Source: Leishmania mexicana MHOM/GT/2001/U1103 (taxonomy: Eukaryota; Euglenozoa; Kinetoplastea; Trypanosomatida; Trypanosomatidae). From it: a stretch of 64,000 bases of DNA. Of the stretch, positions 50,530 through 59,695 are shown one piece after another. Made by a program: the position numbers and the translations under genes. The stretch lies in the NCBI RefSeq assembly GCF_000234665.1, contig NC_018328.1:774990-838989 (forward strand). The letters are read 5' to 3'. Position 1 is the first letter of the stretch. Each line of letters begins with the position of its first letter. The notes below the pieces were generated by a model. The model had not been told where the DNA came from. It saw nothing but the letters and a program-made list of their open reading frames with translations, and ran no database searches.

Positions 50530-52764
50530 TCAGGCAATATAATGGTAGACGCCTTTGCTGCGGGGATCGCGGCTAATGTACTCTCGTCGGATCAGCTCCT
50601 CTATCCGCTGTTTGATCAGCTTGACATCCGGTGAAAATCGTGAGCTCAGCTGCTGCTGACACTCGAGAACTAGCTCCGCGTGGTCAAGGGAGCGACGCCC
50701 TTTCATAATACGCACCAGCGCTCCGTCGATGGCCGGCTTTCTGTCCTCTTCGACTTGCTTTGATATGTGCTCGCTTTCGCCAACGCTCACGCGCGCAAGT
50801 GACGGAGGAATTCGCATCCGCCGCGCTCTGCAGACAAACTCGTCGTTGACTGTAAGCTCGTCATCCATCTGCAAGAGCGCCTTCCCAGATTTCCTGGTGA
50901 GGATGCGGCTGCGAATGAGAGGCGGCAGGTATCGCTGGAGTGAGGCGAACGTAACATGGCAGCGGTCCCCAATCTGCTGGGGGGTGCACACTGGCGATGA
51001 GTTGAAGCACAGAAGAATCAACACTTGGATGCCACACGCAAAAAACAGCTGAGTGCCTTTCTTGAAAGAGCCCTGCAGCTCGCCACTGCTGCACTCGTGC
51101 GACCACGTCAGCACACGGCCTGACTTACCGGCTAGATAGTCATCGCGAAGCGGCTCCAAGATGCGCTGCAGGAATGGCGGAACAACGATGTCGGGCTCGT
51201 CGGAAAGTCGAGATGGCCAGATACCTTTCTTAGCAACGAGGAGTTCCACCTCGAATGTCACGGGTACGTTCTTCTTTGCCAGCACCTCCATTGCACGAAA
51301 ACTGTTGGACGTCTCCCAGTCGTGTAGCATGCTCTCCAAGCACGCGGTGCTGGTCGGGCCACAGCGCTGCCGGAAACGCTGGATAAGCGCGCGCTCATTT
51401 GCCTCGCTGAACTTTTTAACAGGCAAGAGAATGCGGTCGGCCATGTGTTCGCGAGATGTCGCTATGAAGCGATCGCGCTCCGTCACATACGCCAAAGTGG
51501 CTACAATGCGATCCATCTCTGCACTGCCTGGCCCCGCCTCCTGCTGGAAGAGGTAGTTCACATAGTGCGAGAGCCACTCACAGAAGGGCACGATGCGGCT
51601 TTCGACACCACTGCAGCTGCTCGTGACGGCAACGCCGTGGTTGTAGCATGCCTCGAGCCCCTCACGAACAGCCTTGGAGAGAGTGAAGTCGAGCTGGAAA
51701 CAGCGCGACAGTAGTTGAGGGTACACCTCCTGCAAGTGCATCATCCCCGTGGTGTAGGCCACGACATCAACGGAAGCCTCCTCATCTTTGAACCTCTCGC
51801 ACAGCTCCAGACCCTCAGCCTCGATTTCCTTTTTGATCAAGCCCGCGAGAAGTGCGATGCCAGATTCGCGCCTGGAGAAGAAGCTGTTGCACATCTGCAG
51901 CTGGGCCTCATCGCGGCTTCTCAACATCGCTAGAACACCGGAAGGCGAGTCCACTAGCTTCCGCCGTGTGACGGGGGAGTCGACAAGGGCAGCCTCGACG
52001 CACGTCATAATGCGCTCTTCATCCTGCGTGGAGAAGTAGCGACGGCAGATGCTCCGCTCATGCGTGAGAGCATCGTGAACGCAGCGGAGGAAGACCGCCG
52101 CGTCGGCTACCGCATCCCACTCCTGCAAAAACCGCTCATAGTCCCGCTTCGTCTTCTCCAAGTAGGGCTCTAGAAACGCGGTGACGTAGATTGACTGAGT
52201 GTCCTCGATGTTCATGGAGGAAAAAAGTCCGATTGCCGTGGAGATCTGCTTTCCGTCGGTGCTCACGACACGATCCCCCCTCTCTTTCAGAAGCAGCTTC
52301 TGCGTAATCGACCTCACTACGTCAGCATTTTTCTTGAAGACCTGCTCCAGAAAAATGCTCAGACCCACCTGCTGAAGCGACGGCTTTGAATGGTACACAA
52401 TGTAGTACCGAGACAGGTATCCGAACGTCCGCATGTTCCATTTCATTAGGATCTTGTAGTGGTCCCACACGTCCAAAATCTTCTGAAAAAGCTCCTGTTC
52501 AGAGTCGCCGGAAAGGTCGCGGTATCGCCACAGGTAGGTAGTGAGCATTTCATTGTACTCCATGTACAGCAGCTCCCCGGCGTCGTAGCCGGGGTACTCG
52601 GCAGACTTCGATGTGTTCCGTGTTGCCGCCGTGTAGACGGTATTGTAGTGGTTCATTTGCCTCTCGAAGGTGTTGTATCCTCGGAAGTCGCTATCCGCCA
52701 GGTCGGCGAGGGCCTCGAAATCGGCCTTCATCTTGCGCAAAGCCTGCCGATCCTCTTCCAACAT
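50530..52764 (-). CDS. Cullin, CUL1-like scaffold of a RING ubiquitin ligase
   Basis: A 744-residue protein from the ATG at 52764. The N-terminal two thirds are the helical cullin repeats, with a CUL1-like pattern (FQKILDVWDHYKILMKWNMRTFGYLSRYYI, then EKTKRDYERFLQEWD). The C-terminal part is the cullin homology domain with PPFLQRILEP and TQLFFACGIQVLIL. The winged-helix tail keeps the neddylation block IMKGRRSLDH with the acceptor Lys at ~688, and RRFSPDV/IKQRIEELIRREYISRD up to the terminal YHYIA. Cullins carry an adaptor at the N-terminus and RBX1 plus E2 at the C-terminus. CUL1 versus CUL3 cannot be settled here. Confidence 0.92.
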   Translation of the reverse strand: MLEEDRQALRKMKADFEALADLADSDFRGYNTFERQMNHYNTVYTAATRNTSKSAEYPGYDAGELLYMEYNEMLTTYLWRYRDLSGDSEQELFQKILDVWDHYKILMKWNMRTFGYLSRYYIVYHSKPSLQQVGLSIFLEQVFKKNADVVRSITQKLLLKERGDRVVSTDGKQISTAIGLFSSMNIEDTQSIYVTAFLEPYLEKTKRDYERFLQEWDAVADAAVFLRCVHDALTHERSICRRYFSTQDEERIMTCVEAALVDSPVTRRKLVDSPSGVLAMLRSRDEAQLQMCNSFFSRRESGIALLAGLIKKEIEAEGLELCERFKDEEASVDVVAYTTGMMHLQEVYPQLLSRCFQLDFTLSKAVREGLEACYNHGVAVTSSCSGVESRIVPFCEWLSHYVNYLFQQEAGPGSAEMDRIVATLAYVTERDRFIATSREHMADRILLPVKKFSEANERALIQRFRQRCGPTSTACLESMLHDWETSNSFRAMEVLAKKNVPVTFEVELLVAKKGIWPSRLSDEPDIVVPPFLQRILEPLRDDYLAGKSGRVLTWSHECSSGELQGSFKKGTQLFFACGIQVLILLCFNSSPVCTPQQIGDRCHVTFASLQRYLPPLIRSRILTRKSGKALLQMDDELTVNDEFVCRARRMRIPPSLARVSVGESEHISKQVEEDRKPAIDGALVRIMKGRRSLDHAELVLECQQQLSSRFSPDVKLIKQRIEELIRREYISRDPRSKGVYHYIA

Positions 52765-53521
52765 GGTTACTACTCTCAGCGATGAAAGAAACAAGTATTT
52801 CTTTTGTGGTGAAGTATTTCACAGCGTAGAAGAAGGGAGAACGCAAAACCTTCTCTTCGCACTTGCTCAAATGGATCACTTCGACGACGATCAGAAAGCC
52901 TAAAACGATGCTCGCGGGCACCCGGCTGCCCGCTCCAGTTTTTGCTCCCACCGTGCGGGTCCTCACGTGATTATGCAAGCGACTAACGTCTCCTCATCAG
53001 ACGCAACACCTTCGCCTCAGCACGTTTTCCCACTTCTGCAGCAAAGCACGCCGGACTGCCTGTGCTGCAAAGCCGTCGCTCTCTCGGCTGCCTCGGCTTA
53101 TCCACACAAAACAAAAATTTGGGATAATGCAAATATGAGGACAGTTGCGACAGTGTGTCGTGATGAACAAGCGCACACGCCTCACGGGTGAAACCAGCCT
53201 TCACAATTTTGATCTTTGAAATTGGGTGGGCTCATGAAGTCGAGGAGGAAGGTAGAGAGATAAGAGGAGAAAGCAGCTTGAAGAAAAAAGGAAAAAGGTG
53301 GTGGAGGTGCATGCAGAGCAAGTGCTGTGGCAGCTGGTTTGCCTGAACTGGTTCTCTCACAACCAGAGAAGGGTGAACCTTGCCAAACAGATCCACATGC
53401 AACTCAACAGATGTTCGTGTCTCTTTTCTGTGCCATCGATGGTTCCTCATTCTTCCCTCTTCAAAACGTGAGGAGGAGAAACGCACTCCTGTGCACCTGC
53501 ACCATGATTGCTGTGCAGTGT
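52765..53521. other. Intergenic/UTR spacer, 0.76 kb
   Basis: I see no gene. A-rich around 53110 and GA-rich at 53240-53310 on the plus strand; the cullin splice acceptor lies at its left end. Confidence 0.68.
52775..52795 (-). promoter_or_regulatory. Predicted spliced-leader acceptor for the cullin gene
   Basis: The minus strand shows a CTTGTTTCTTTCATCGCTG tract followed by AG at 52775-52776, leaving only ~10 bases before the ATG at 52764. Confidence 0.4.
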
Positions 53522-54232
53522 TTACATGGCTACGGCGCGGGTAGTGTCTCCATACCTGGCGCCAATACGCTCAAAAATAGAGTTGATAGCTGCAGAAGTG
53601 CGTCCAAGCGCGGCAACTAGCTCCTCAATCGTGCTCAGCTTCTTTTCCAGCCTGTCCAGACGACTCGCCACAAGGAGGCATTGATGCGAAACGTCGTCGT
53701 CACACTGCATCAATGGAAGCACCTCTCGTGAAAAGTCGTCAAGAGAGCACAGTCTTTCGTTGATGGTGCGAAGCAATGCAGTAATCGAGACAAAGCTCGG
53801 CACAGCTGCCAAGGCTGATCTGGCTCCTGCTGAGCACAGAGACGCGTTGTAATCCAAGGTCACCAGCTCCTCAGCAGTTTGGGGAAACCCGGAGAGCAGC
53901 TTGTCGAGCGACTTCTCCAGGGATACGAGACGGGATAACAAATCACCAGAACGGCTCGAAGTAGTGCACCCTTTGTATGCCATCAGACGTTGCCGACCCT
54001 CGCCCAGCTGACCCACGCGGAGAACCGAAGCTTCAGCTTGGCACAGAGCATCCCAGACGTTGGCAGGGAAAGAGCGTGAAGCAGTAGCGTAGTCGGCGCC
54101 GCGAACATGTTGTAAGTAATTCGCCGCATTCTCGTAGCAAACACTTGCTGAGGACAAGGCACCACTACCTCGCGGCAACACATGTGATCGCGCAAAGCCT
54201 GCGCGCCCTGCAATTGACTCGTACCGTTCCAT
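53522..54232 (-). CDS. Hypothetical helical protein
   Basis: A 236-residue protein from the ATG at 54232. The N-terminal ~50 residues are mixed; the rest is mostly amphipathic helix, with two Leu-heptad segments around DLLSRLVSLEKSLDKLLSGF (about 98-117) and SRLDRLEKKLSTIEELVAALG (about 190-210). There is no membrane segment or signal peptide. I recognise no domain. Residue use resembles its neighbours, so it is probably a real cytosolic or cytoskeletal gene. Confidence 0.75.
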   Translation of the reverse strand: MERYESIAGRAGFARSHVLPRGSGALSSASVCYENAANYLQHVRGADYATASRSFPANVWDALCQAEASVLRVGQLGEGRQRLMAYKGCTTSSRSGDLLSRLVSLEKSLDKLLSGFPQTAEELVTLDYNASLCSAGARSALAAVPSFVSITALLRTINERLCSLDDFSREVLPLMQCDDDVSHQCLLVASRLDRLEKKLSTIEELVAALGRTSAAINSIFERIGARYGDTTRAVAM

Positions 54233-54647
54233 CGCTACACACCGCGTCGCCTACAAATGCAGCGAGGAGTCTCTGTCTTGTCATACGAAAAAAGGCCCTA
54301 GTGGAACGCAAAACGAGAACTAATAGGAAAGGGGTGATAGACAGCAATGATAACCCTCTTTGGAATTCGTCAGGAGAAGACGGCAAACTTTACTGCCTCA
54401 TCCGTTCCAAAGGCCTCACATTGATTGGCGCAAACGCGCTAACAACGTTCCTGTAACCCTAGCTCACATGAAGCCAGCAAAGAAAACGCATGCAAAATGC
54501 GTGCCTCCACAGCTAGAAAAAACGTCACTTCTACTGCCGTGATTCTTTTCTCGTTTGTTTCAAAATTGAACCCAAACATCTTTCTTTTGTTGTGTGAATT
54601 GGTGGCCTAATCTACATCACACACGTGAGACGCAAAAGGCTCACAGC
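54233..54647. other. Intergenic spacer, 0.4 kb
   Basis: No gene and no clear repeat; a T-rich stretch at 54545-54600 on the plus strand. Confidence 0.7.
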
Positions 54648-55139
54648 CTACGGTGAGCATTGCTCCACATCAGACAACAGCACTGCAAACTCCTTTTCCA
54701 TGTCCGCGGTTCGCTCGCGGAGAGATTCCAACTCTCTCTTTTTGCTCTTGATTCGGCTATCAAAATCGGCAGTGCAGGTCTCTAGGTGACCCTCCAGTTT
54801 CTTCTTCGTCTCCTGAAGCTCGTGCAGGGCAGCGTCCTGCGTCGCAATCTCTTGCAGAGCGATGCCTTCTCTCACCTTGTAGACTCGAGTGCCATCCGTT
54901 AGGACGTCGACTTTTTCACTCCTCTTGGCTTCCAATTCCGCATTCCGTGCATCCAGTTCGGCACTTAAAACAAGCTGCTGCTGTTTTCGCTCAGCTAGTG
55001 CCATCATTCTATCTAAGTACACTCGCTTGAGACACTTGAGTTTTTCTTCCAAAACGACTATATCATCTGCGAGCTGCTGCTCTTCGTAGTAGAGCTCTTT
55101 AGAAGCGGCTGTTGCAGCCTTCTTCGCCTTGGGAGGCAT
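54648..55139 (-). CDS. Small coiled-coil protein, candidate DRC12/CCDC153-like
   Basis: A 163-residue protein from the ATG at 55139. The N-terminus MPPKAKKAA is short and basic; the rest (about 15-158) is one long charged coiled coil rich in Glu, Lys, Leu and Ala, interrupted once near TDGTRVYKV (about 82-90). The MPPK start, size and coil recall CCDC153/DRC12 of the axonemal nexin-dynein regulatory complex, conserved in flagellates. That link is inference, since such coils align loosely with many proteins. Confidence 0.75.
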   Translation of the reverse strand: MPPKAKKAATAASKELYYEEQQLADDIVVLEEKLKCLKRVYLDRMMALAERKQQQLVLSAELDARNAELEAKRSEKVDVLTDGTRVYKVREGIALQEIATQDAALHELQETKKKLEGHLETCTADFDSRIKSKKRELESLRERTADMEKEFAVLLSDVEQCSP

Positions 55140-55830
55140 GGTTCACTGCACTGTACTCCAACGCGCACACAACCAACGACCTTGCATTAGCCGACGCAAC
55201 AGAATATCGCTCTTTCACCGGTGTGATGAGAAAGCAGAATGCGCCTCCGAAGCAGCCCACACACTTTCAGAGAGAGCAACAGGAGAACTGTACCAACCAA
55301 ACCTGATCTGTATCCAAACGCAAGTGAGAGGCCCACCACACAAACGAAGCGCGAGAGCAGCAGTCCCACTAGCATACCACAGAAAACGCAACGCACAACG
55401 AGAGCAAAATGATAGTGACAACACAAACAGCATAAACACCTGGCAGAAACAGGAGAGCGAAGCGCGAAGAGACAAGAGACGATCACAGGCATAGCATCGA
55501 ACGAAAAAGCAGAGGAGACCAAGTCGCAAACCGCTTTCATCATGACCGAGAGGACGGATTTGTCTCGCAACCAACAAAGAATACTGTAAGCAGAGAGGCC
55601 AGAGGCGCTTCCTAGCCTTCCTGGAAATCCGACATGTTGGTAGTTGGTTTCCTCTGACACAGCAGATAATATAATCTGCCCCCCTTCATGTTTTTTTGCT
55701 CTCTTGAACAGTCTAGAAAAGCTCATGGTTTCAACTCCTTATAACGAGCACCTACACACCCACACACAAACGATCAACAACGTGTACACATTCACAAGTC
55801 CACCAAAACTCATATTTACAAAGAGCTGCT
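55140..55830. other. Intergenic/UTR spacer, 0.7 kb
   Basis: No gene is supported; AT content is higher than further left in the window. Confidence 0.68.
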
Positions 55831-56883
55831 TCACTTCTTTCGGGACATCCACCTGCCAGCTTCGAGGGGGTTCACATTACTCGCTTTTTGAATAAGTGAG
55901 TGGCTCAGCATTTCTGTTGCGCTCGGGCGTGTGGCCTCCGGGCGTAGACAAAGCTCAATAAATTCCTTGAACTCGTCGCTAAATTTGGTTTCCCGATCAT
56001 CCCAGTTGATCTTCGCTGTCCCAGAAGCTATTGCCTGGCACAGCTCAAATAGTTTTGGCTTCAACGAGGCGAATGGGTACTCTCGAAATGCACATTCCGC
56101 AATTGTCAGTCCTGCGCTCCAGATGTCACTGTTGAACGAGTACGGCTTCGACTGTATTCTCTCTGGGCTCATGTACGGCACCGAGCCTTGCGCAGAAAGA
56201 GTTTGAAGATCACCACCGGAAAGTGTTTTTGCGACGCCAAAATCCGATATTTTGATTTCCCCTTTTGTGTTCGCCAGGACGTTAGCAGGCTTGATATCAC
56301 GGTGAATCATGTTTAGATGATGCAGAAACTCGAGACCCTTGAACAGCTCGCGTGCAATGTAGGCAAGCATATCCTCGCTAAAACCCTCCGGATGTCTGTC
56401 GATAAGATTATTCATGGTTCCGCAGTCCATGTACTCAAGGACAATGTACAGCCGTCCATCTCGGAAAAACGCCTCATAGGAGGAAACAACATTGTGGTGC
56501 TTCACCGCAGCCACCTGACGAAGCTCCGCTTCCAAGGCAGAACGCATGTCATCTGAGTCTCCATCGAAAGCAATGTACTTCATCGCGTACTTTTCGCCCG
56601 TCAATTTGTGCTGTGCAACGCGAACTTTTCCTTGCGAGCCTTTGCCCAGCTCTGAGCCGATACGTAAATCCTCAAATTTGATCTTGTTCATGACAGCATC
56701 TGATTTTGGTTGGCCACCAGCTGACGATGACCCAGGTCCCTGAGCTATACCCGTTTGCTTCACGCGCATTTCGACTCCGCCCTCACCTTTCACCACTAGC
56801 GTCATGGTATCCGTAATGGATACCCCCTTGTCGTGAGGTTCAACATGAAGCTTCTCTAGAGCCTGCGGCCGTTTGGGGGGCAT
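55831..56883 (-). CDS. MAP kinase kinase (STE7 family)
   Basis: A 350-residue kinase; the ATG at 56883 is used since the 56 residues upstream in the open frame have no ordered pattern. An N-terminal basic-hydrophobic stretch ([11 protein letters not shown], 4-14) resembles a MAPK docking motif. The catalytic domain spans ~70-340: Gly loop GKGSQGKV (80-87), ATP-anchoring Lys102, HRDIKPAN (194-201), DFG (214-216), and the activation loop with several Ser/Thr before MSPERI, typical of dual-specificity MAPKKs. All catalytic residues are present. Leishmania MKKs regulate flagellar length and differentiation; which one this is cannot be told. Confidence 0.92.
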
Positions 56884-57694
56884 TAAGGCACGAAAAGAAG
56901 CGCAAGCACACCACAGAAAAACAAAAGAAATAAAGGAAAAAGAGGCCGAAGAAACAGACTCACTCAATCGCGCACTATCCGTGATGGCGAGAGGAACGTC
57001 AAGGTGTGATATTTTTTGTTGGTGGCCGCCGGCAGTGACCACAGAGTCCAAGCAAAAGCAGTGACAGAGCGAGAGTGAAAAGGGAGGTTACGATGCATCG
57101 GGAAGTAAACATGAAAAGAAAAAAAAACCTACGCCTAAAACGTTTCGACGCAGACATTGCTCCAGGTGCACGTTCGGGTGCAACCCTATCCGCCAAAGCT
57201 ACTCCGGCTACCAGGAGAGTAGCTTGCAGAGTGCTCATAAGGTAGTAACCCATACGCAACTGATTACTGATTCATTTCGATTTTTTTTATGTAAAACTCG
57301 ATACAGGTGGTCGTAAAGATGATAGCCCGGCTATACGTGTACATGTTTCTTTTTTATTATTTTTATTTGTGCAATTTCACATCGTCATTTTTTGCTAAGG
57401 AAACACAAATACCGAGTCGAGCAAAATTCTCGCTGTACATTTCACTTCAAATACGAGAGGAATGGTATGACAGAAGCATAAGCTTCTCTCGTAAAAAGCG
57501 CAGTCGTTCTCCGCAGAGCGAGGAACAGAAGCACATACGCGCCACACAACGCATTTGAACCAGCATAAGGTAAGATATTATCAATGCATGGCAAGAAGAG
57601 AACAGCGGCGAACTCATTTCCGTCGTCACAGAGCAATGCGTCGTGCGAAAAAAAAAGGCGGCCAAAACATACAAACACAAAAAAAAACTTCGCC
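56884..57694. other. Intergenic/UTR spacer, 0.8 kb
   Basis: No gene. A T-rich tract at about 57278-57372 on the plus strand stands out. A/T content is higher than in the spacers left of 50 kb. Confidence 0.68.
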
Positions 57695-58471
57695 TCATTC
57701 CTGAGCTCTTCGCTGCTCACGTTCAGCTCGCACTTTCGCACGCCGCTCTTCATCTCGCCTCTTGCGCTCGCGACGCTTCTCAAGCTCTGCCTGCTCTTTT
57801 TCGGCTCGTGCCGCTTCTTTTTCTTGTGCAATCTGCTGTTCCTCGCGCAGCCTTTCTTCTTCCAATTTCTGCCGGTACTGGAACTCCCGGAGTCGCTCAG
57901 CAGCAGCCTCCTGTTCTACACGCTCCTTCTCCCGCGCTGCATGAAGGTGGCTACTCAAGTGCCATTGCGTCACCAGCAAGCACATTAAATCATCCTCTGT
58001 CTCGAAAAGTTTGCAGCGAAGGAGTTTTTCCTCATCTTCCACAAAGGAACGCTGATTTCGAAACAAAAATTGCTGATAGTCGTAATAGTCGACAAAGAGG
58101 AAGTGCCGAGGTTGTAGTAATGCACTTTTTCGTGCGGTTTCATGCATCATCATCATCTCTACAAAAGCAGCACTTTTTTGCTCGGACAATCGTTGGGCCT
58201 CAGAAAGCTGCGCAACGTTGTACTGGGAGCGCAAATCATGGCGCTCAAGATACAGTTTTTGAGCCTCTTTTCGCTCCTCGAATGCCTCCCATGTTTCCGT
58301 TATCCACTTTGTACGCTCTTCACCTTCCGGATAGCCTTTTCTTAACGCATAGGTGGCCCACTTTTCCGCCAAAAGACCACGATGATCCTCCGCAGCTTCC
58401 TTAAGTTCGAGATCGGCGCGTGTGAACGCGGCCGCTCCCTGTGCCCGTTCGTCAGCGCCTCGGATTTCCAT
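57695..58471 (-). CDS. Hypothetical protein with charged C-terminal coiled coil; first gene of the leftward array
   Basis: A 258-residue protein. The open frame extends to a TTG at 58513, so I use the ATG at 58471. Residues ~1-185 are helical and mixed, with a FLFVDYYDYQQFLFRNQ segment (about 130-146) that looks buried. Residues ~190-258 are an extremely charged Glu/Arg/Lys helix. No domain is recognised. This is the leftward array's first gene, next to the strand-switch region, so it should carry the nearest splice acceptor of that unit. Confidence 0.78.
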   Translation of the reverse strand: MEIRGADERAQGAAAFTRADLELKEAAEDHRGLLAEKWATYALRKGYPEGEERTKWITETWEAFEERKEAQKLYLERHDLRSQYNVAQLSEAQRLSEQKSAAFVEMMMMHETARKSALLQPRHFLFVDYYDYQQFLFRNQRSFVEDEEKLLRCKLFETEDDLMCLLVTQWHLSSHLHAAREKERVEQEAAAERLREFQYRQKLEEERLREEQQIAQEKEAARAEKEQAELEKRRERKRRDEERRAKVRAEREQRRAQE

Positions 58472-59695
58472 TCCTATAGTTGCAAAAGAAGAGTAGTGCC
58501 ACCGTGGAGGCAAAATGTTAAGCCTGGAAAGGGGAGGAGGGAGAGGGTACAGTGCAATGCGTCAGTTCATCATGGGTGTGCAGTTAGGTGCAAGAGTACA
58601 CATCAAAAGGACAAATTCTACTGCACATGTACCTTGGTGCGCTACCTTGCGAAGGGCTACGCAGTATGAATCAGCAAATATTCGCTTTTTTATCTTTGTT
58701 GTCAAGTTTGCAAAAAGGAGAACATGCCTGCTAGAACCTTTTTCACCATTGCAAGCTCACGTGAAAGAAAAAGGAAAATGTGTGGTAAGCTCTCTTTTTT
58801 GCAGAGCCCGCATTCCACCGCTTTCACGATGGAGCACAGGAGAGGAAGTTGCCTTCACCGCGTTCGTCTCACACACCTGTTCATTTGCTTCCCTTGAACT
58901 CCTTTGCCATCACACCCTACTCCTGCCGCAGTCCGTGATGCGTTTCTCATCGACCAAAAGCAAAAGGGGGGGGCGAGGAGGTCCAAGTACGTCACTGCTA
59001 TTGCTTTGACCAGGTGCACACGCTGCACGAACAAGTTACCCGGTGATGTGTGGCGATTGTGGCGCGGACTGAAATCACCTAGAACATACAAGGCTAAGAA
59101 AAGGATGGCGGGAGGGGGAGGGGGAGAGGGTCCGACAGCAAGGAAACAGCTACGCTGTTATATGACACACACCGTCAAGGAGGCCAGAGGGAGCACATCG
59201 TGAGGGAAACGGCTGGCTGACAACGCTGCCGCCAAATGCCTTGTGTCGATCTGGGACACCTCGCCATCGCAACCGCCTCTCGACTTCGGCGTGCTGTTGG
59301 CAAACCATCTTTGTCTTCCGTTGAACGGAGCACATCACTACGCAACCGACAACACGCCAACAGCGCACGAATGTTCTTCCATTCCACATTTCTACCCCGC
59401 GCCTCCTCCAGCTGCAGCGTGGGATATTCCGTACCTCTACTGTCAAACCTGCGTCCCCGTGCACCTCCCTCTTCTGGTGCACATCACGCGTCTTTCTTCG
59501 TCTCTCTCCGTGCCCAAACCGCCGCGTGGAGACAACGTGGTGATGCGTGGAGAAAAGCTTCCCAGCGAACCCTTGTGCATTGAACTCTTCCGGTCCCTCT
59601 TACTTCTACGTTACCCGTAACGCCTTTACATTCCACAACTCACTACTATGCCTTTTAGGCTATGCCACCCGTAGCATGCGTTCAGCTTGCGTGCC
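58472..59695. promoter_or_regulatory. Divergent strand-switch region, predicted transcription start for both arrays
   Basis: The leftward array ends here and the rightward gene begins, with no gene between. In Leishmania such divergent regions are where RNA polymerase II starts on both strands, without a classical promoter. It holds G runs (58966-58973 and the GGGGGA tract at 59108-59130). The strand bias reverses: purine-rich plus strand up to about 59.21 kb, pyrimidine-rich from about 59.37 kb. Confidence 0.75.
58474..58497 (-). promoter_or_regulatory. Predicted spliced-leader acceptor for the first leftward gene
   Basis: The minus strand has an ACTACTCTTCTTTTGCAACT tract followed by ATAG, with the AG at 58474-58475. 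The ATG at 58471 would then have a 2-base 5'UTR, so a second acceptor further upstream may be used instead. Confidence 0.35.
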
